A stretch of 64,000 nt of DNA from Mycolicibacterium aurum (GTDB lineage Bacteria > Actinomycetota > Actinomycetes > Mycobacteriales > Mycobacteriaceae). The first letter of the stretch is position 1. Each line of letters starts with the position of its first letter. The stretch covers positions 2,666,001-2,730,000 of the forward strand of contig NZ_LR134356.1 of assembly GCF_900637195.1 (NCBI RefSeq). The letters are read 5' to 3'. The notes under the pieces were generated by a model. That model saw only the letters and a program-made list of their open reading frames with translations, was not told the DNA's origin and made no database searches. Below, piece by piece: positions 7,867 through 17,980 of the stretch. Made by a program: the position numbers and the translations under genes.

Positions 7867-8700
7867 GTGACCGGTACCGAACAGTTCGTCCTCGTCGAGC
7901 ATCCGCGACCCGCTGTGGCGCTGGTGACGCTGAACCGGCCGGAGCGGATGAACTCGATGGCGTTCGACGTCATGGTCCCGCTCAAGGCGGCCCTCGACGA
8001 GATCAGCCATGACAACGACGTCCGCGCGGTGGTGCTCACCGGCGCGGGACGCGGATTCTCCTCCGGTGCCGATCACAAGTCGGCAGGGTCGGTGCCCCAT
8101 GTCGACGGTCTCACGAGACCGACCTTCGGTCTTCGCTCCATGGAGATTCTCGACGACGTCATCCTCGCGCTGAGGAAGCTGCACCAGCCCGTCATCGCCG
8201 CGGTCAACGGTGCCGCCATCGGGGGAGGACTCTGCCTGGCCCTCGCGGCCGACATCCGCGTCGCCGCCACGGACGCGTACTTCCGCGCCGCCGGCATCAA
8301 CAACGGTCTGACCGCCAGCGAGCTGGGGCTGAGTTACCTGCTGCCACGGGCCATCGGCAGCTCCCGGGCGTTCGAGATCATGCTGACCGGACGCGATGTC
8401 GATGCCGAGGAGGCCGCTCGCATCGGGTTGGTGTCCCGGCACGTGCCGCCCGAGGAGTTGCTGGACACCTGTTATGCGATCGCGGAACGCATCGCAGCGT
8501 TCTCCCGGCCGGGAACCGAGCTGACCAAGCGCACACTCTGGAGTGGCCTCGACGCCGGCTCGCTGGAGTCACACATGCAGGCCGAGGGACTCGGACAGCT
8601 CTATATTCGGCTGCTGACCAGCAATTTCGAAGAGGCTGTCGCGGCGCGCAAGGACGGGCGGGCGCCGCTGTTCACCGACGACAAGCGCGAGAGTCCATGA
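7867..8700 (+). CDS. echA12: Enoyl-CoA hydratase/isomerase (EchA12-like)
   Basis: 277 aa crotonase-fold protein, GTG start. Oxyanion-hole segments are GAGRGFSSGADHKS and VNGAAIGGGLCLALAADIRVA, and the typical AAGINNGLTASELGLSYLLPR segment follows. Such enzymes hydrate or isomerise trans-2-enoyl-CoA in fatty-acid degradation, but the physiological substrate of the EchA12 group is not evident. The 3' end overlaps the convergent NRPS-like gene by 29 bases, which puts the edge of the second accessory block inside this gene's end. Confidence 0.9.
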   Translation: MTGTEQFVLVEHPRPAVALVTLNRPERMNSMAFDVMVPLKAALDEISHDNDVRAVVLTGAGRGFSSGADHKSAGSVPHVDGLTRPTFGLRSMEILDDVILALRKLHQPVIAAVNGAAIGGGLCLALAADIRVAATDAYFRAAGINNGLTASELGLSYLLPRAIGSSRAFEIMLTGRDVDAEEAARIGLVSRHVPPEELLDTCYAIAERIAAFSRPGTELTKRTLWSGLDAGSLESHMQAEGLGQLYIRLLTSNFEEAVAARKDGRAPLFTDDKRESP

Positions 8701-11281
8701 TGCAGTCCACGACGGCATCGATGTGCGGGGTGCGCACCACCGAGTGGTGATCGCATTCGAGCACCCGGGTCTGCACATCGCCGGTCAGCACCCGCGTCCA
8801 CAGCCGCGGATCGTCTCTGTTGAGGTGGCTCAGAATCAGCAGGGCGCGCCCGCCCCACGGCAGTGGCCGGTGCCGGTACCCGGCGATCATCCCGGCTTCC
8901 TCGACGGCGCGGGTCTTGCGGTGATGATCGCCGGAGAACAACCCGGCCAGCGGGACCGTTTTCTGCCTCTCCCACCAGGTTCGGCGGCTGTTCGCCTCGT
9001 CCGTCTGCAGGGTGACGGTCGCCCCGGGAAGCTCCCGGCGTGCGTCGTGGGCCACCCGGGGTGAGAGCCACGGGTCGAGCAGGACCACCATGTCGACGGT
9101 CTCGCCCACCGCCTCGAGCCGCCGGGCCGTTTCCAGTGCGATGTGCGCCCCCAGCGAGTGGCCGATCAGCGTGTAGGGGCCGTGCGGCTGGATACGCCGT
9201 AGGTCCTCCCAATGTCGTTGTACCGCACGCGCTATCGACCAATCCGGGAAGGTGCCCCGGGTCAACCCGCTTGGCTCGAACGTGTAGACGGCGGTCTGCT
9301 CGCCCATCCGCTCGGCGAACGGAACGAAGCACAGCGCCGACGCGCCCGCCCCGGTGAAGCAGAACAGCGGAGGGCCCAGGGTGTCGTCCGACAGCGGGCG
9401 CAGAGCGACCGTCGTCGGCTTGGCGGACGGGTCGGCCCGGGTGTCCGTGGCCAGCTTCCGCGCGAAGTCCGCGAGCGTGGGGGCGGCGGCGAGGTCTGAC
9501 GGATGCACCGCGATGCCGTGGCTTTCCCGCAGGTCCACCACCATCTGCGCCACCGCCAGCGAATCACCGCCGAGCGCGTAGAAACTGTCGTCGCGACCCA
9601 CCGAATCGACGCACAATACCCGGGACCACACCCGCGCGACCGCGGATTCGATGGACCCGCAGGGGGATTGGAAGGGAACGCGACGCGGTTCGGGCAGCGC
9701 CGACCGGTCCACCTTGCCGCGGTCGCCCCGGGGGAGCGCGGCGAGGATCTCGATGTGGGCGGGCACCATCCACGGCGGCAGATCGCGATGCAAACGGGTG
9801 CGCAGATCGGCGGCCGACGGAGTCCTCTCGGTCGCGCTCGGCGCGACGTAGGCGGTCAGCGTCGGCGTGTGCGTCGTCGCGGCGGTGGCGACCACGACGA
9901 CCTCACGGATGTCGTCGTAGGACGCCAGCGCGGCCTCGATCTCGGCCGGTTCCACCAGGTAGCCGCGGATCTTCACGCATGAGTCGGCGCGCCCGGACAG
10001 CACGAGGTGTCCGTTCTCGTCCCAGCGTCCGGCGTCGCCGCCCGCGTACGTCGTGGTGGCGTTCCCGTTGTCGACGAACGTGGCAGCAGACGCCGACGGA
10101 TCGAGATACCCGCGGCCGAGGTAGCGGGAGGTGATGGAGACGGTTCCGTCGTCGCTGATGTCGATCCTCTTGTGCGGAGCCGGGATTCCGACCGGTACCA
10201 CCCCACGTGGCGCGGGTGCGCCCGGCGGGATGTCATGGCTGGCGATGGCCAGCGTCTCGGTCGAGCCGGCCCAGTTGGTGATGACGGCGTGTGGCGCCAG
10301 TTCCCGTCCGAGCCTGACGTGGCGCGCCTGGATGGGCTCCCCGGTGGTGACGATGCGTTCCACACGTGTCAAGGTGGTGCCGCCCGCGGCGCGGTGCAGA
10401 GCGTCCACGAACGAGGGCGTACAGGTGATCACCTGGGCGTCTGCCGCACGGATGCGATCGAGCGCCTCCGGCGCGCTGTACTCGCGGGGGTCGACGGCGA
10501 CGATCTCGGCCCCGCCGAGCAGTGAGCCGATCAGGACGTTGAGTCCGCCGGCGAAGCTGATCGGCATGCACAGGGCAACCCTGCGGCCGTCGGCCAGGCC
10601 GAAGCGGTCGTTGAGCAGTTGGGCGTCGGCCAGCCACAGCCCGTTGGTGTGCAGTACGGCCTTGGGCGTACCGGTGGATCCCGAGGTGAACTGGATGCTG
10701 GTGACCTCGTCGATCCCCGCGCCCGCGCACAACCGCACATCGTCTGTCGGTTCGTCCGCGGCGTCGAAGGCGCCGGTCGCGGCACTCGCCGCTGTCACCT
10801 CGAACCCGTTGGCGTTGAGGATGGCCGCGATCTTGCGCGTCCGGTTGGCGGGCATCTCGGGATCGAGTGCGACCACGGTGGTGCCGTGGGCGAACAGTCC
10901 GAGGATGGTGGAGACCGCTGCCGGGGTGAGCGACGCCGGGACGAGTGCGGCCCGCGGAAGCCGGGCTAGTGGTGACTGTGCTGTCCGCGCGGCGTGCGCT
11001 GCGGCGAGCAACTGACGGTAGGACGTCGACTGCGCCGCGGTGCGCAGCGCCACCCGGTCGGCGTTGGCGCGCGCGGTCGCGTCGAAGTGCGCTGCGACCG
11101 AGGCGTATTCGAGGGGGCGTTCCGGCGGAACGGCCGGCGGCTGCCCGTCCCCCGAAGCCGGTGGTGCACCTGGACCGGCGGCGCGCCGGGCAGCGGGGAC
11201 GGGTCGACGCCCGTGACGCGCGGCGAGCACCGCGAGGCCGGCGGTGGCGGCAAGAGACCCGGCGACCCTGAACCGGCTCAT
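8672..11281 (-). CDS. NRPS-like enzyme: adenylation - carrier protein - thioesterase
   Basis: 869 aa from the ATG at 11281, preceded by AGGAC. An N-terminal hydrophobic segment (residues 6-21) comes first. The adenylation domain has A3 FTSGSTGTPKAV (198-209), an A5-like NWAGSTETL, A8 GRADSCVKIRGYLVEPAEIE and the catalytic lysine K523 in GDRGKVDR. In A4 the segment ISFAGGL (241-247) has alanine where amino-acid-activating domains carry the aspartate that holds the alpha-amino group, so the substrate may be a keto, hydroxy, aryl or fatty acid. The carrier protein serine is S574 (GGDSL); the type I thioesterase has GHSLG with S709. There is no condensation domain. A-T-TE enzymes elsewhere make quinones and furanones, or release a loaded acid. 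A strong IdeR-type box lies 64 bases upstream. Confidence 0.88.
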   Translation of the reverse strand: MSRFRVAGSLAATAGLAVLAARHGRRPVPAARRAAGPGAPPASGDGQPPAVPPERPLEYASVAAHFDATARANADRVALRTAAQSTSYRQLLAAAHAARTAQSPLARLPRAALVPASLTPAAVSTILGLFAHGTTVVALDPEMPANRTRKIAAILNANGFEVTAASAATGAFDAADEPTDDVRLCAGAGIDEVTSIQFTSGSTGTPKAVLHTNGLWLADAQLLNDRFGLADGRRVALCMPISFAGGLNVLIGSLLGGAEIVAVDPREYSAPEALDRIRAADAQVITCTPSFVDALHRAAGGTTLTRVERIVTTGEPIQARHVRLGRELAPHAVITNWAGSTETLAIASHDIPPGAPAPRGVVPVGIPAPHKRIDISDDGTVSITSRYLGRGYLDPSASAATFVDNGNATTTYAGGDAGRWDENGHLVLSGRADSCVKIRGYLVEPAEIEAALASYDDIREVVVVATAATTHTPTLTAYVAPSATERTPSAADLRTRLHRDLPPWMVPAHIEILAALPRGDRGKVDRSALPEPRRVPFQSPCGSIESAVARVWSRVLCVDSVGRDDSFYALGGDSLAVAQMVVDLRESHGIAVHPSDLAAAPTLADFARKLATDTRADPSAKPTTVALRPLSDDTLGPPLFCFTGAGASALCFVPFAERMGEQTAVYTFEPSGLTRGTFPDWSIARAVQRHWEDLRRIQPHGPYTLIGHSLGAHIALETARRLEAVGETVDMVVLLDPWLSPRVAHDARRELPGATVTLQTDEANSRRTWWERQKTVPLAGLFSGDHHRKTRAVEEAGMIAGYRHRPLPWGGRALLILSHLNRDDPRLWTRVLTGDVQTRVLECDHHSVVRTPHIDAVVDCIMDSRACRR

Positions 11282-11344
11282 GCGGCATCGTCCTATCGCT
11301 CGTGCGTGAGGTGACCGGGACTCCCGGTCGTACTGAATCCTGGT

Positions 11345-11363
11345 GTAGGTTAGCCTAACCATG
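11345..11363. promoter_or_regulatory. IdeR/DtxR-type iron box upstream of NRPS-like gene
   Basis: The site GTAGGTTAGCCTAACCATG matches the 19-bp mycobacterial IdeR consensus (written on this strand TTAGGTTAGCCTAACCTAA) at 15 of 19 bases, including the whole central palindrome GGTTAGCCTAACC. It lies 64 bases upstream of the NRPS-like ATG. IdeR with Fe(II) bound represses genes with such boxes in their promoters. Confidence 0.75.
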
Positions 11364-11652
11364 CTCGACGGTGTGTCGCCGCCGGTTCGCGCCGACGTAG
11401 CGCCCACATCTGCGTGGGAACCGGTTAGTGTCTCGCGACGCGGGCAGCGGCTCGTCACACGCCCGGAGAGCTCGTACCGGTCAGCGCCAACATTTGCTGC
11501 TGGCCGTCTGGTGCGCCGCGGCCGGTGTTTCTGCTTCGTCCACGCGGCCGTGGGCACAGGGACGGCTCATGCTGCGTAATGCGTTGCTGCCATTATCTAT
11601 TCGCGACCGGTTCATTCTGCGAACAAGCGCACTCAGCCGCTCGCGTGTTCGC

Positions 11653-11671
11653 TTAGGCTGTGCTAACTTTC
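11653..11671. promoter_or_regulatory. Weak IdeR-like box upstream of PKS operon
   Basis: TTAGGCTGTGCTAACTTTC keeps the outer TTAGG and inner CTAAC parts of the IdeR consensus but has an altered centre; about 13 of 19 bases match. It lies 36 bases upstream of the ATG at 11708. It is weaker than the boxes at 11345 and 33284, and on its own would not be convincing. Confidence 0.4.
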
Positions 11672-11707
11672 CCGAAATTGACTTTGCCGAAGGTGTAGCG
11701 GGCCGTC

Positions 11708-14700
11708 ATGCGTGCGCGACAGCCTGCGCGGGAAGAGGTAGGGAACGTCGTGGTCGAGAGGTCTGTGACCCCCGTCGCCGTGATCGGTGTGGGGTGCCGA
11801 CTGCCCGGGGGCATCGAGTCGCCGGAGCGGTTGTGGGAGGCATTGCTCGACGGCGCCGACCTGGTCACCGAGGTCCCGATCGAGCGGTGGGACTCCGATG
11901 AGTACTACGACGCCGAGCCCGGCGTGCCCGGGCGCTCGATCTCCAAGTGGGGCGGATTTCTCGACGACGTCGCCGGCTTCGACGCCGATTTCTTCGGGAT
12001 CGCCGAGCGGGAAGCCATCGCCGTCGACCCCCAGCACCGTCTCCTGCTGGAGACGTCCTGGGAAGCCGTCGAGCACGCCGGCATCGACCCGGAGTCACTC
12101 GCGGGCAGCCAGACCGGCGTCTTCGTCGGTATGACGCACAACGACTACCAACTCCTGACCGCTGACGCCGACGCGATCGCCGGCCCCTACGGCTTCACCG
12201 GGAGCAACTACGGGCTGGCCTCGGGCCGGATCGCGTACCACCTCGGTGTGCACGGCCCCGCGTACACCGTCGACTCGGCGTGCTCGTCGGCGTTGTCGGC
12301 GGTGCACATGGCGTGCCGCAGCCTGCATGACGGCGAAAGTGCGCTCGCCCTCGCCGGTGGTGTGAACATCCTGCTCGAGCCGCGCAAGTTGTCGTCCGGA
12401 TCGGCCCAGGGGATGTTGTCGCCCAGCGGACGGTGCCGGGCCTTCGACATCGACGCCGACGGATTCGTCTCGGGTGAGGCAGCGGTGATTCTGCTGTTCA
12501 AGCGACTTCCCGACGCGCTCCGTGATGGGGACAGGGTGCTGGCGGTCGTCCGCGGCACCGCGACCAACCAGGACGGCCACACCGTCACCATCGCCACCCC
12601 GTCCCGCACGGCGCAGACCGCGGTCTACCGGTCCGCACTCGAGGCCGCACACGTCGATCCGGCCACCATCGGCTTCGTCGAAGCGCACGGCACCGGCACT
12701 CCCGTCGGAGATCCCATCGAATATGCCGGGCTCGCCGAGGTTTACGGCACTGATGGACCCTGTGCGGTGGGATCTGCCAAGACCAACTTCGGGCACTCGC
12801 AGTCGGCGTCGGGAGCGGTGGGTCTGCTCAAGGCGATCATGGCGCTGCAGCACGCGCAGGTGCCGCCGAACCTGCATTTCCACCGGCTGCCCGAGGCGAT
12901 GGCGCAACTGGACACGGGGCTGTTCGTGCCGGCAGAGGTCACCCCCTGGCCCCAGGCGGGGGAGCATCCGAGGCGGGCCGCGGTGTCCTCCTACGGCTTG
13001 TCCGGGACGAACGTGCACGTCATTCTGGAGCAGGCGCCCGCTCCCGTCGACAGCGCGGCGACCACGTCGCCGGTGGCGCAGACCCTGGGCGCACCGTGGA
13101 TTTTCCCGTTGTCGGCAACCTCGCCGGAAGCGTTGCGCCGCAGCGCAACCCGGCTCGCTGACTGGGTGGTCGCCCGCGGCGATGTCGACGGCGTGGAGCT
13201 GCGGGACCTGGCGTACACCCTGGCCCGCAGGAGAGCCCACCGCACCGCACGTACCGCTGTGCTGGCTGCTGACGCCGACGAACTCGTCGCCGCGCTGCGC
13301 GCCATCGCCGCAGGTGACGCGCCACCGCATACGACGGTGCCCGGTGCAGGCAGGGGCGCAGTCTGGGTGTTCTCCGGCCACGGTTCGCAGTGGGCGGCGA
13401 TGGGTGCGGCCCTGTTGGCCGCCGAGCCGGTGTTCGCGTCGACGATCGCCGAACTGGAGCCGCTGATCGCTGCGGAGTCCGGCTTCTCGGTGACCGGCGC
13501 GATGTCGGCACCGGAGACGGTCACCGGTATCGACCGGGTCCAACCCGCCGTGTTCGCCCTCCAGACCGCGCTCGCCCGCACGCTGCAGTCCTACGGGGCT
13601 GCGCCGGGTGCCGTCATCGGCCACTCGATGGGGGAGGTGGCTGCCGCCGTGGTGGCCGGAGCCCTCAGCCTCCGCGACGGTGTCGCGGTGATCTGCCGAC
13701 GGTCCAGGCTCATGCAGTCCGTCGCCGGTGACAGCGCCGCTGCCGGCGCCATGGCGTCCGTCGAACTCCCCGCCCAGCAGGTACTTTCGGAACTCGCCGC
13801 GCGCGGCGCGGGCGACGTGGTGCTGTCGGTGATCGCCTCGCCACGGTCGGCCGTGATCGGCGGCGCAGCGTCGACCATCCGCACCCTCGTCCAGGACTGG
13901 GAGGCGCGGGGCGTGATGGCCCGCGAGGTGGCGGTGGACGTCGCGTCGCACTCGCCCCAGGTCGATCCGATCCTCGACGATCTCATCGACGCGCTTGCCG
14001 AGGTGACCCCGGCAGAGCCCGTTATCCCGTATTACTCGGCCACCCTGTACGACCCCAGGGAACCGGCCGACTTCGACGGTTACTACTGGGCCGACAATCT
14101 GCGCCACGCGGTGCGGTTCGCGGCGGCGGTGCAGGCTGCGCTGGAAGACGGATACCGGGTCTTCGCCGAACTGTCGCCACATCCCCTGTTGACCCACGCC
14201 GTCGATCAGAACGCCGACAGCCTCGACATCCGTGCGGTCGCCCTGGCAACCATGCGCCGCGCGCAGGACGTTCCGCACGGACTGCGTGAGGTGCTGCTGG
14301 ATCTCTACAGTGCCGGTGCCGCGGTCGATTTCACGGTGCTCTATCCGCACGGAACGCTGGTCGACGCACCGCTGCCCGCCTGGACCCACCCCCAGCTGAT
14401 GTTGACTCGCGATGCGCGCAGGCACGTTTCCGGTACCGGCGTGGCGCATCCGCTGCTGGGCGCCCACGTACGGCTGGCCGAAGAACCCGAACGGCATGTG
14501 TGGCAAGCGGACACGGGCACCGACACCCACCCGTGGCTCGGCGACCATCAGATGCACCACGTGGCAGCGTTCCCGGCAGCCGCGTACTGCGAGATGGCGC
14601 TCGCGGCGGCACGGACGGTGTTCGGTGAGGGCGCGGAGGTACGCGGCATCACCTTCGACGACATGCTGCTGCTCGGCGCGACCACCCCGGTCTCGGTGTG

Positions 14701-17700
14701 CGCATCGCGGAGCACCGCTGGCTCAGCCACGTTCACGGTGGAGACCCACACCGACGGCGAGCGCGAGCAGCGCGCCGCCGCCGTGCTGGGCCAGACCGGA
14801 GATCTCGCCGAGCCGTCCCCTGTCGACGTGGAGGGCATGCTCGCCACCCGCCCGGCCACGCTCGACGGCCAGGCGCTGCGCGCGTGGTTCGACGAACGGG
14901 GCATCCACTACGGTCCCGCATTCGCCGGGTTGAGCGCCGTCCACACCGGTGCGGACGGCGCCTGGATCCTTGCCGAGGTCGCGCTGCCCGGCACGGTCCG
15001 CTCCCGGCAGGGCGACTATGAAATCCACCCGGCCCTTCTGGACGCCTGCTTCCAGGCGGTGGCCGCCCATCCCGACCTCCAGGCAGATCCGACCGGGGCG
15101 CTGATGGTCCCGATGGGCGCGAACCACCTCAGGCGATATGGATCGTTGCGCCACGCCCGCTACTGTCGCGTCGTCGTGACCAGCGTGGCACCGTCGGCAG
15201 TCGACGCCGACCTCGCGGTGCTGGATGAGGACGGGTCCGTTCTGTTGACCGTGGCCGGACTGCGCCTCGGTACCGGAGTATCGAGCGCGGCTCAGCGCGA
15301 GCGCGTCTTCAACGACCGGCTCCTGGCAGTCGACTGGCATCCCCAGACCCTCCCTGAAGTCGAACGCTCCGGCGACGGGAGGTGGCTCGTCCTCAGCACG
15401 TCGCGCCAGACGGATGCGAGCGCCGCGGAACTGGCTGCGTCCCTGACCGACAACGGCGCCGACGTCACCGCCGCCGCCTGGCCGGTCGACCGGATCGCAG
15501 ACCAGGCGATCACCGGGATCGTCGCCGTGATGTCGGGCCACGGCCCGGAAGCCGTACTCCGACTCGTCGACATCGCTCGCGCCGCCGCCGAGGTTCCCGG
15601 TGTTCCGCCCCGGCTCTACGCGCTGACCCGCGGTGCGCAGTCGGTGCTGCCCGACGACACAGTGAACCTCGACCATGCGGGGGTGCGCGGGCTGATGCGC
15701 GTGATCGTGGTGGAGCACCCCGCCCTGCGTGCCACCGCGGTCGATGTCGACGACACCACCGGCATCGACTGCGTCGCAGCACAACTCATGAGCGGTGCCG
15801 ATGAGGACGAAACGGCGTGGCGCGACGGCGCGTGGTACGTGGCCCGGCTCACGCCACGCCCGATGCGCCCCGAGGACCGCCACACCAAGACGGTCAAGCA
15901 CGATTCCGACGGCATGCGATTGCGTATCCGCACGCCCGGGGATCTGCAGTCGCTGGAGCTCGTCGCCGCCGACCGGGTGGCGCCCGGCCCGGGGCAGATC
16001 GAAGTCTCCGTCACGGCGTCGAATCTCAACTTCGCCGATGTGCTCGTCGCATATGGCAAGTACCCGAGCTTCGAAGGCAGGCTGCCGGAACTGGGCGGTG
16101 ACTTCGCCGGCGTGGTGACCCGCGTGGGCCCCGGCGTGACCACGCACCAGGTGGGTGACCGGGTTGCCGGTATCACCGCCGACGGCGCATGGGCCACATT
16201 CGTCACCTGCGAGGCCAATCTGGCGGTGACCCTGCCCGCCGGTCTGGCCGAGGATCGCGCCGCCGCCGTGCCGAGCGCCCACGGCACGGCCTGGTACGGC
16301 CTGCATGAGCTGGCCAGGGTGTCGGCGGGCGACAAGGTGCTCGTCCACTCGGCGACCGGTGGCGTAGGGCAGGCCGCCATTGCGATCGCGCGGGCCGCCG
16401 GTGCGCAGATCTACGCCACCGCGGGCAGCCCTGCGCGACGGGACCTGCTGCGCAGCATGGGAATCGAACATGTCTACGACTCGCGATCGATCGAGTTCGC
16501 CGAGCAGATCCGCCGCGACACCGCCGGCTACGGCGTCGACATCGTGCTGAACTCGCTGCCCGGCGCTGCCCAGGCTGCGGGGCTGGAGTTGCTCGCATTC
16601 GGTGGCCGCTTCATCGAGCTCGGCAAGCGGGACATCTACGGCGACACCAAGATCGGACTGTTCGCGTTCCGGCGCAACGTGTCCTTCTTCGCTGTCGACC
16701 TCGCGCTGCTGACCCTGGTCAAGCCCGATGCCGTACACACTGCGCTGGCAACGGTGTTCGCGCAGATTGCGGCCGGCACGCTGCCGCTGCCCGAGACCAC
16801 CCACTACCCGTTGTCCGACGCGGCGACGGCGATCAGGGCGATGGGCGCGGCCGAACACACCGGCAAGCTGGTCCTGGACGTGCCGCGGGAGGGCCACAGC
16901 CTGGTGGCGGTGCCTCCGGAGCAGCCCGTGCCGTTCCGTGACGACGGCGCGTACATCATCAGCGGCGGCATGGGCGGACTCGGGCTCTTTCTCGCCGAAC
17001 AGATGGCCGAGCGCGGAAGCGGGCGCATCGTCCTCACCGGCCGTTCGGCGCCGGGCAATGACACGCTCGGCGCGATCGAGCGGATGCGCCGCGGCGGGAC
17101 CGAGATCGAGATCTGCCTCGGCGACATCAGCGAGCCGGACGCCGCGGAACGTGCCGTGGCCGTGGCGACGTCGACGGGCCTTCCCGTGCGTGGCGTGCTG
17201 CACGCGGCTGCCGTCGTCGAGGACGCCGTCCTGGGCAACATCACGACCGACCTGGTGGCGCGCTGCTGGGCGCCCAAAGCGGCCGGCGCGTGGAATCTGC
17301 ACGAGGCCACGGCGGGCCAGCCGCTGGACTGGTTCTGCTCGTTCTCCTCGGCCGCCGCGATGGTCGGTTCGCGAGGGCAGGGTGCCTACGCGGCGGCCAA
17401 CAGCTGGCTCGACGCGTTCACGCAGTGGCGACGGACCCGCGGTCTGCCCGCCACCTCCATCGCCTGGGGCGCGTGGGCCGACATCGGCCGCGGGCAGGCG
17501 TTGGCTCAGGACGCTGCGCTGGCGATCGCGCCGCCCGACGGTGCGTATGCCCTCGACACACTGCTGCGGCACAACCGCGCCCACGTCGGGTACACGCCGA
17601 TCGCGGGCACGCCGTGGCTGACTGCGTTCGCCCAGCACAGCAGGTTCGCCGAAGCGTTCCGGTCCCTGGGCGGCGGTGCCGCTACCGCCGGCTCCATACT

Positions 17701-17980
17701 GCCCGAGCTGCGTGCGCTGCCCGCCGAGGAACGGGCGGGACGGCTGCGCCGCCTCGTCGCCGAGCAGATCGGCACGATCCTGCGCAGGACGGTCGATCCC
17801 GACCGTCCCATCGCCGAGTACGGGCTGGACTCCCTCGGCGTGCTCGAAGTGCGAACCCGGATCGAAGCCGAGACGGGAATCCGGGTCGGCACCACCGATA
17901 TCACCACGGTGCGCGCCCTCGCCGAGCAGCTGGCATCGGTGCTCGCCGCCGACCTGCCGGATGAGGGGAGCGCTGGCTGA
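11708..17980 (+). CDS. Mycocerosic-acid-synthase-type iterative type I PKS (KS-AT-DH-ER-KR-ACP)
   Basis: 2090 aa, the length of MAS/Pks2-type enzymes. Domains in order: ketosynthase with C192 ([11 protein letters not shown]), [12 protein letters not shown] and KTNFGHSQ; acyltransferase with GHSMGE near residue 640 and VASH in the specificity region; dehydratase with catalytic histidine near 945 ([12 protein letters not shown], where H replaces the usual glycine of HxxxGxxxxP); enoylreductase with [11 protein letters not shown] near 1547; ketoreductase with SGGMGGLG near 1750; carrier protein with GLDSLG near 2041. Enzymes of this type extend fatty acyl starters with methylmalonyl-CoA to methyl-branched acids. 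An alternative GTG at 11750 has a better-placed AGGG. The stop overlaps the PapA start (TGATG). The FAAL at 31571 probably supplies the starter. Confidence 0.95.
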   Translation: MRARQPAREEVGNVVVERSVTPVAVIGVGCRLPGGIESPERLWEALLDGADLVTEVPIERWDSDEYYDAEPGVPGRSISKWGGFLDDVAGFDADFFGIAEREAIAVDPQHRLLLETSWEAVEHAGIDPESLAGSQTGVFVGMTHNDYQLLTADADAIAGPYGFTGSNYGLASGRIAYHLGVHGPAYTVDSACSSALSAVHMACRSLHDGESALALAGGVNILLEPRKLSSGSAQGMLSPSGRCRAFDIDADGFVSGEAAVILLFKRLPDALRDGDRVLAVVRGTATNQDGHTVTIATPSRTAQTAVYRSALEAAHVDPATIGFVEAHGTGTPVGDPIEYAGLAEVYGTDGPCAVGSAKTNFGHSQSASGAVGLLKAIMALQHAQVPPNLHFHRLPEAMAQLDTGLFVPAEVTPWPQAGEHPRRAAVSSYGLSGTNVHVILEQAPAPVDSAATTSPVAQTLGAPWIFPLSATSPEALRRSATRLADWVVARGDVDGVELRDLAYTLARRRAHRTARTAVLAADADELVAALRAIAAGDAPPHTTVPGAGRGAVWVFSGHGSQWAAMGAALLAAEPVFASTIAELEPLIAAESGFSVTGAMSAPETVTGIDRVQPAVFALQTALARTLQSYGAAPGAVIGHSMGEVAAAVVAGALSLRDGVAVICRRSRLMQSVAGDSAAAGAMASVELPAQQVLSELAARGAGDVVLSVIASPRSAVIGGAASTIRTLVQDWEARGVMAREVAVDVASHSPQVDPILDDLIDALAEVTPAEPVIPYYSATLYDPREPADFDGYYWADNLRHAVRFAAAVQAALEDGYRVFAELSPHPLLTHAVDQNADSLDIRAVALATMRRAQDVPHGLREVLLDLYSAGAAVDFTVLYPHGTLVDAPLPAWTHPQLMLTRDARRHVSGTGVAHPLLGAHVRLAEEPERHVWQADTGTDTHPWLGDHQMHHVAAFPAAAYCEMALAAARTVFGEGAEVRGITFDDMLLLGATTPVSVCASRSTAGSATFTVETHTDGEREQRAAAVLGQTGDLAEPSPVDVEGMLATRPATLDGQALRAWFDERGIHYGPAFAGLSAVHTGADGAWILAEVALPGTVRSRQGDYEIHPALLDACFQAVAAHPDLQADPTGALMVPMGANHLRRYGSLRHARYCRVVVTSVAPSAVDADLAVLDEDGSVLLTVAGLRLGTGVSSAAQRERVFNDRLLAVDWHPQTLPEVERSGDGRWLVLSTSRQTDASAAELAASLTDNGADVTAAAWPVDRIADQAITGIVAVMSGHGPEAVLRLVDIARAAAEVPGVPPRLYALTRGAQSVLPDDTVNLDHAGVRGLMRVIVVEHPALRATAVDVDDTTGIDCVAAQLMSGADEDETAWRDGAWYVARLTPRPMRPEDRHTKTVKHDSDGMRLRIRTPGDLQSLELVAADRVAPGPGQIEVSVTASNLNFADVLVAYGKYPSFEGRLPELGGDFAGVVTRVGPGVTTHQVGDRVAGITADGAWATFVTCEANLAVTLPAGLAEDRAAAVPSAHGTAWYGLHELARVSAGDKVLVHSATGGVGQAAIAIARAAGAQIYATAGSPARRDLLRSMGIEHVYDSRSIEFAEQIRRDTAGYGVDIVLNSLPGAAQAAGLELLAFGGRFIELGKRDIYGDTKIGLFAFRRNVSFFAVDLALLTLVKPDAVHTALATVFAQIAAGTLPLPETTHYPLSDAATAIRAMGAAEHTGKLVLDVPREGHSLVAVPPEQPVPFRDDGAYIISGGMGGLGLFLAEQMAERGSGRIVLTGRSAPGNDTLGAIERMRRGGTEIEICLGDISEPDAAERAVAVATSTGLPVRGVLHAAAVVEDAVLGNITTDLVARCWAPKAAGAWNLHEATAGQPLDWFCSFSSAAAMVGSRGQGAYAAANSWLDAFTQWRRTRGLPATSIAWGAWADIGRGQALAQDAALAIAPPDGAYALDTLLRHNRAHVGYTPIAGTPWLTAFAQHSRFAEAFRSLGGGAATAGSILPELRALPAEERAGRLRRLVAEQIGTILRRTVDPDRPIAEYGLDSLGVLEVRTRIEAETGIRVGTTDITTVRALAEQLASVLAADLPDEGSAG

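Larger units (their letters stand above)
11282..11707. other. Divergent intergenic region between NRPS-like and PKS operons
   Basis: 426 bases without a credible gene. The short frames here lack ribosome sites and recognisable protein features. The region holds two IdeR-like iron boxes, one close to each operon, and a locally AT-rich stretch around 11580-11640. It must contain the two divergent promoters; I could not place the -10 and -35 elements with confidence. Confidence 0.7.
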
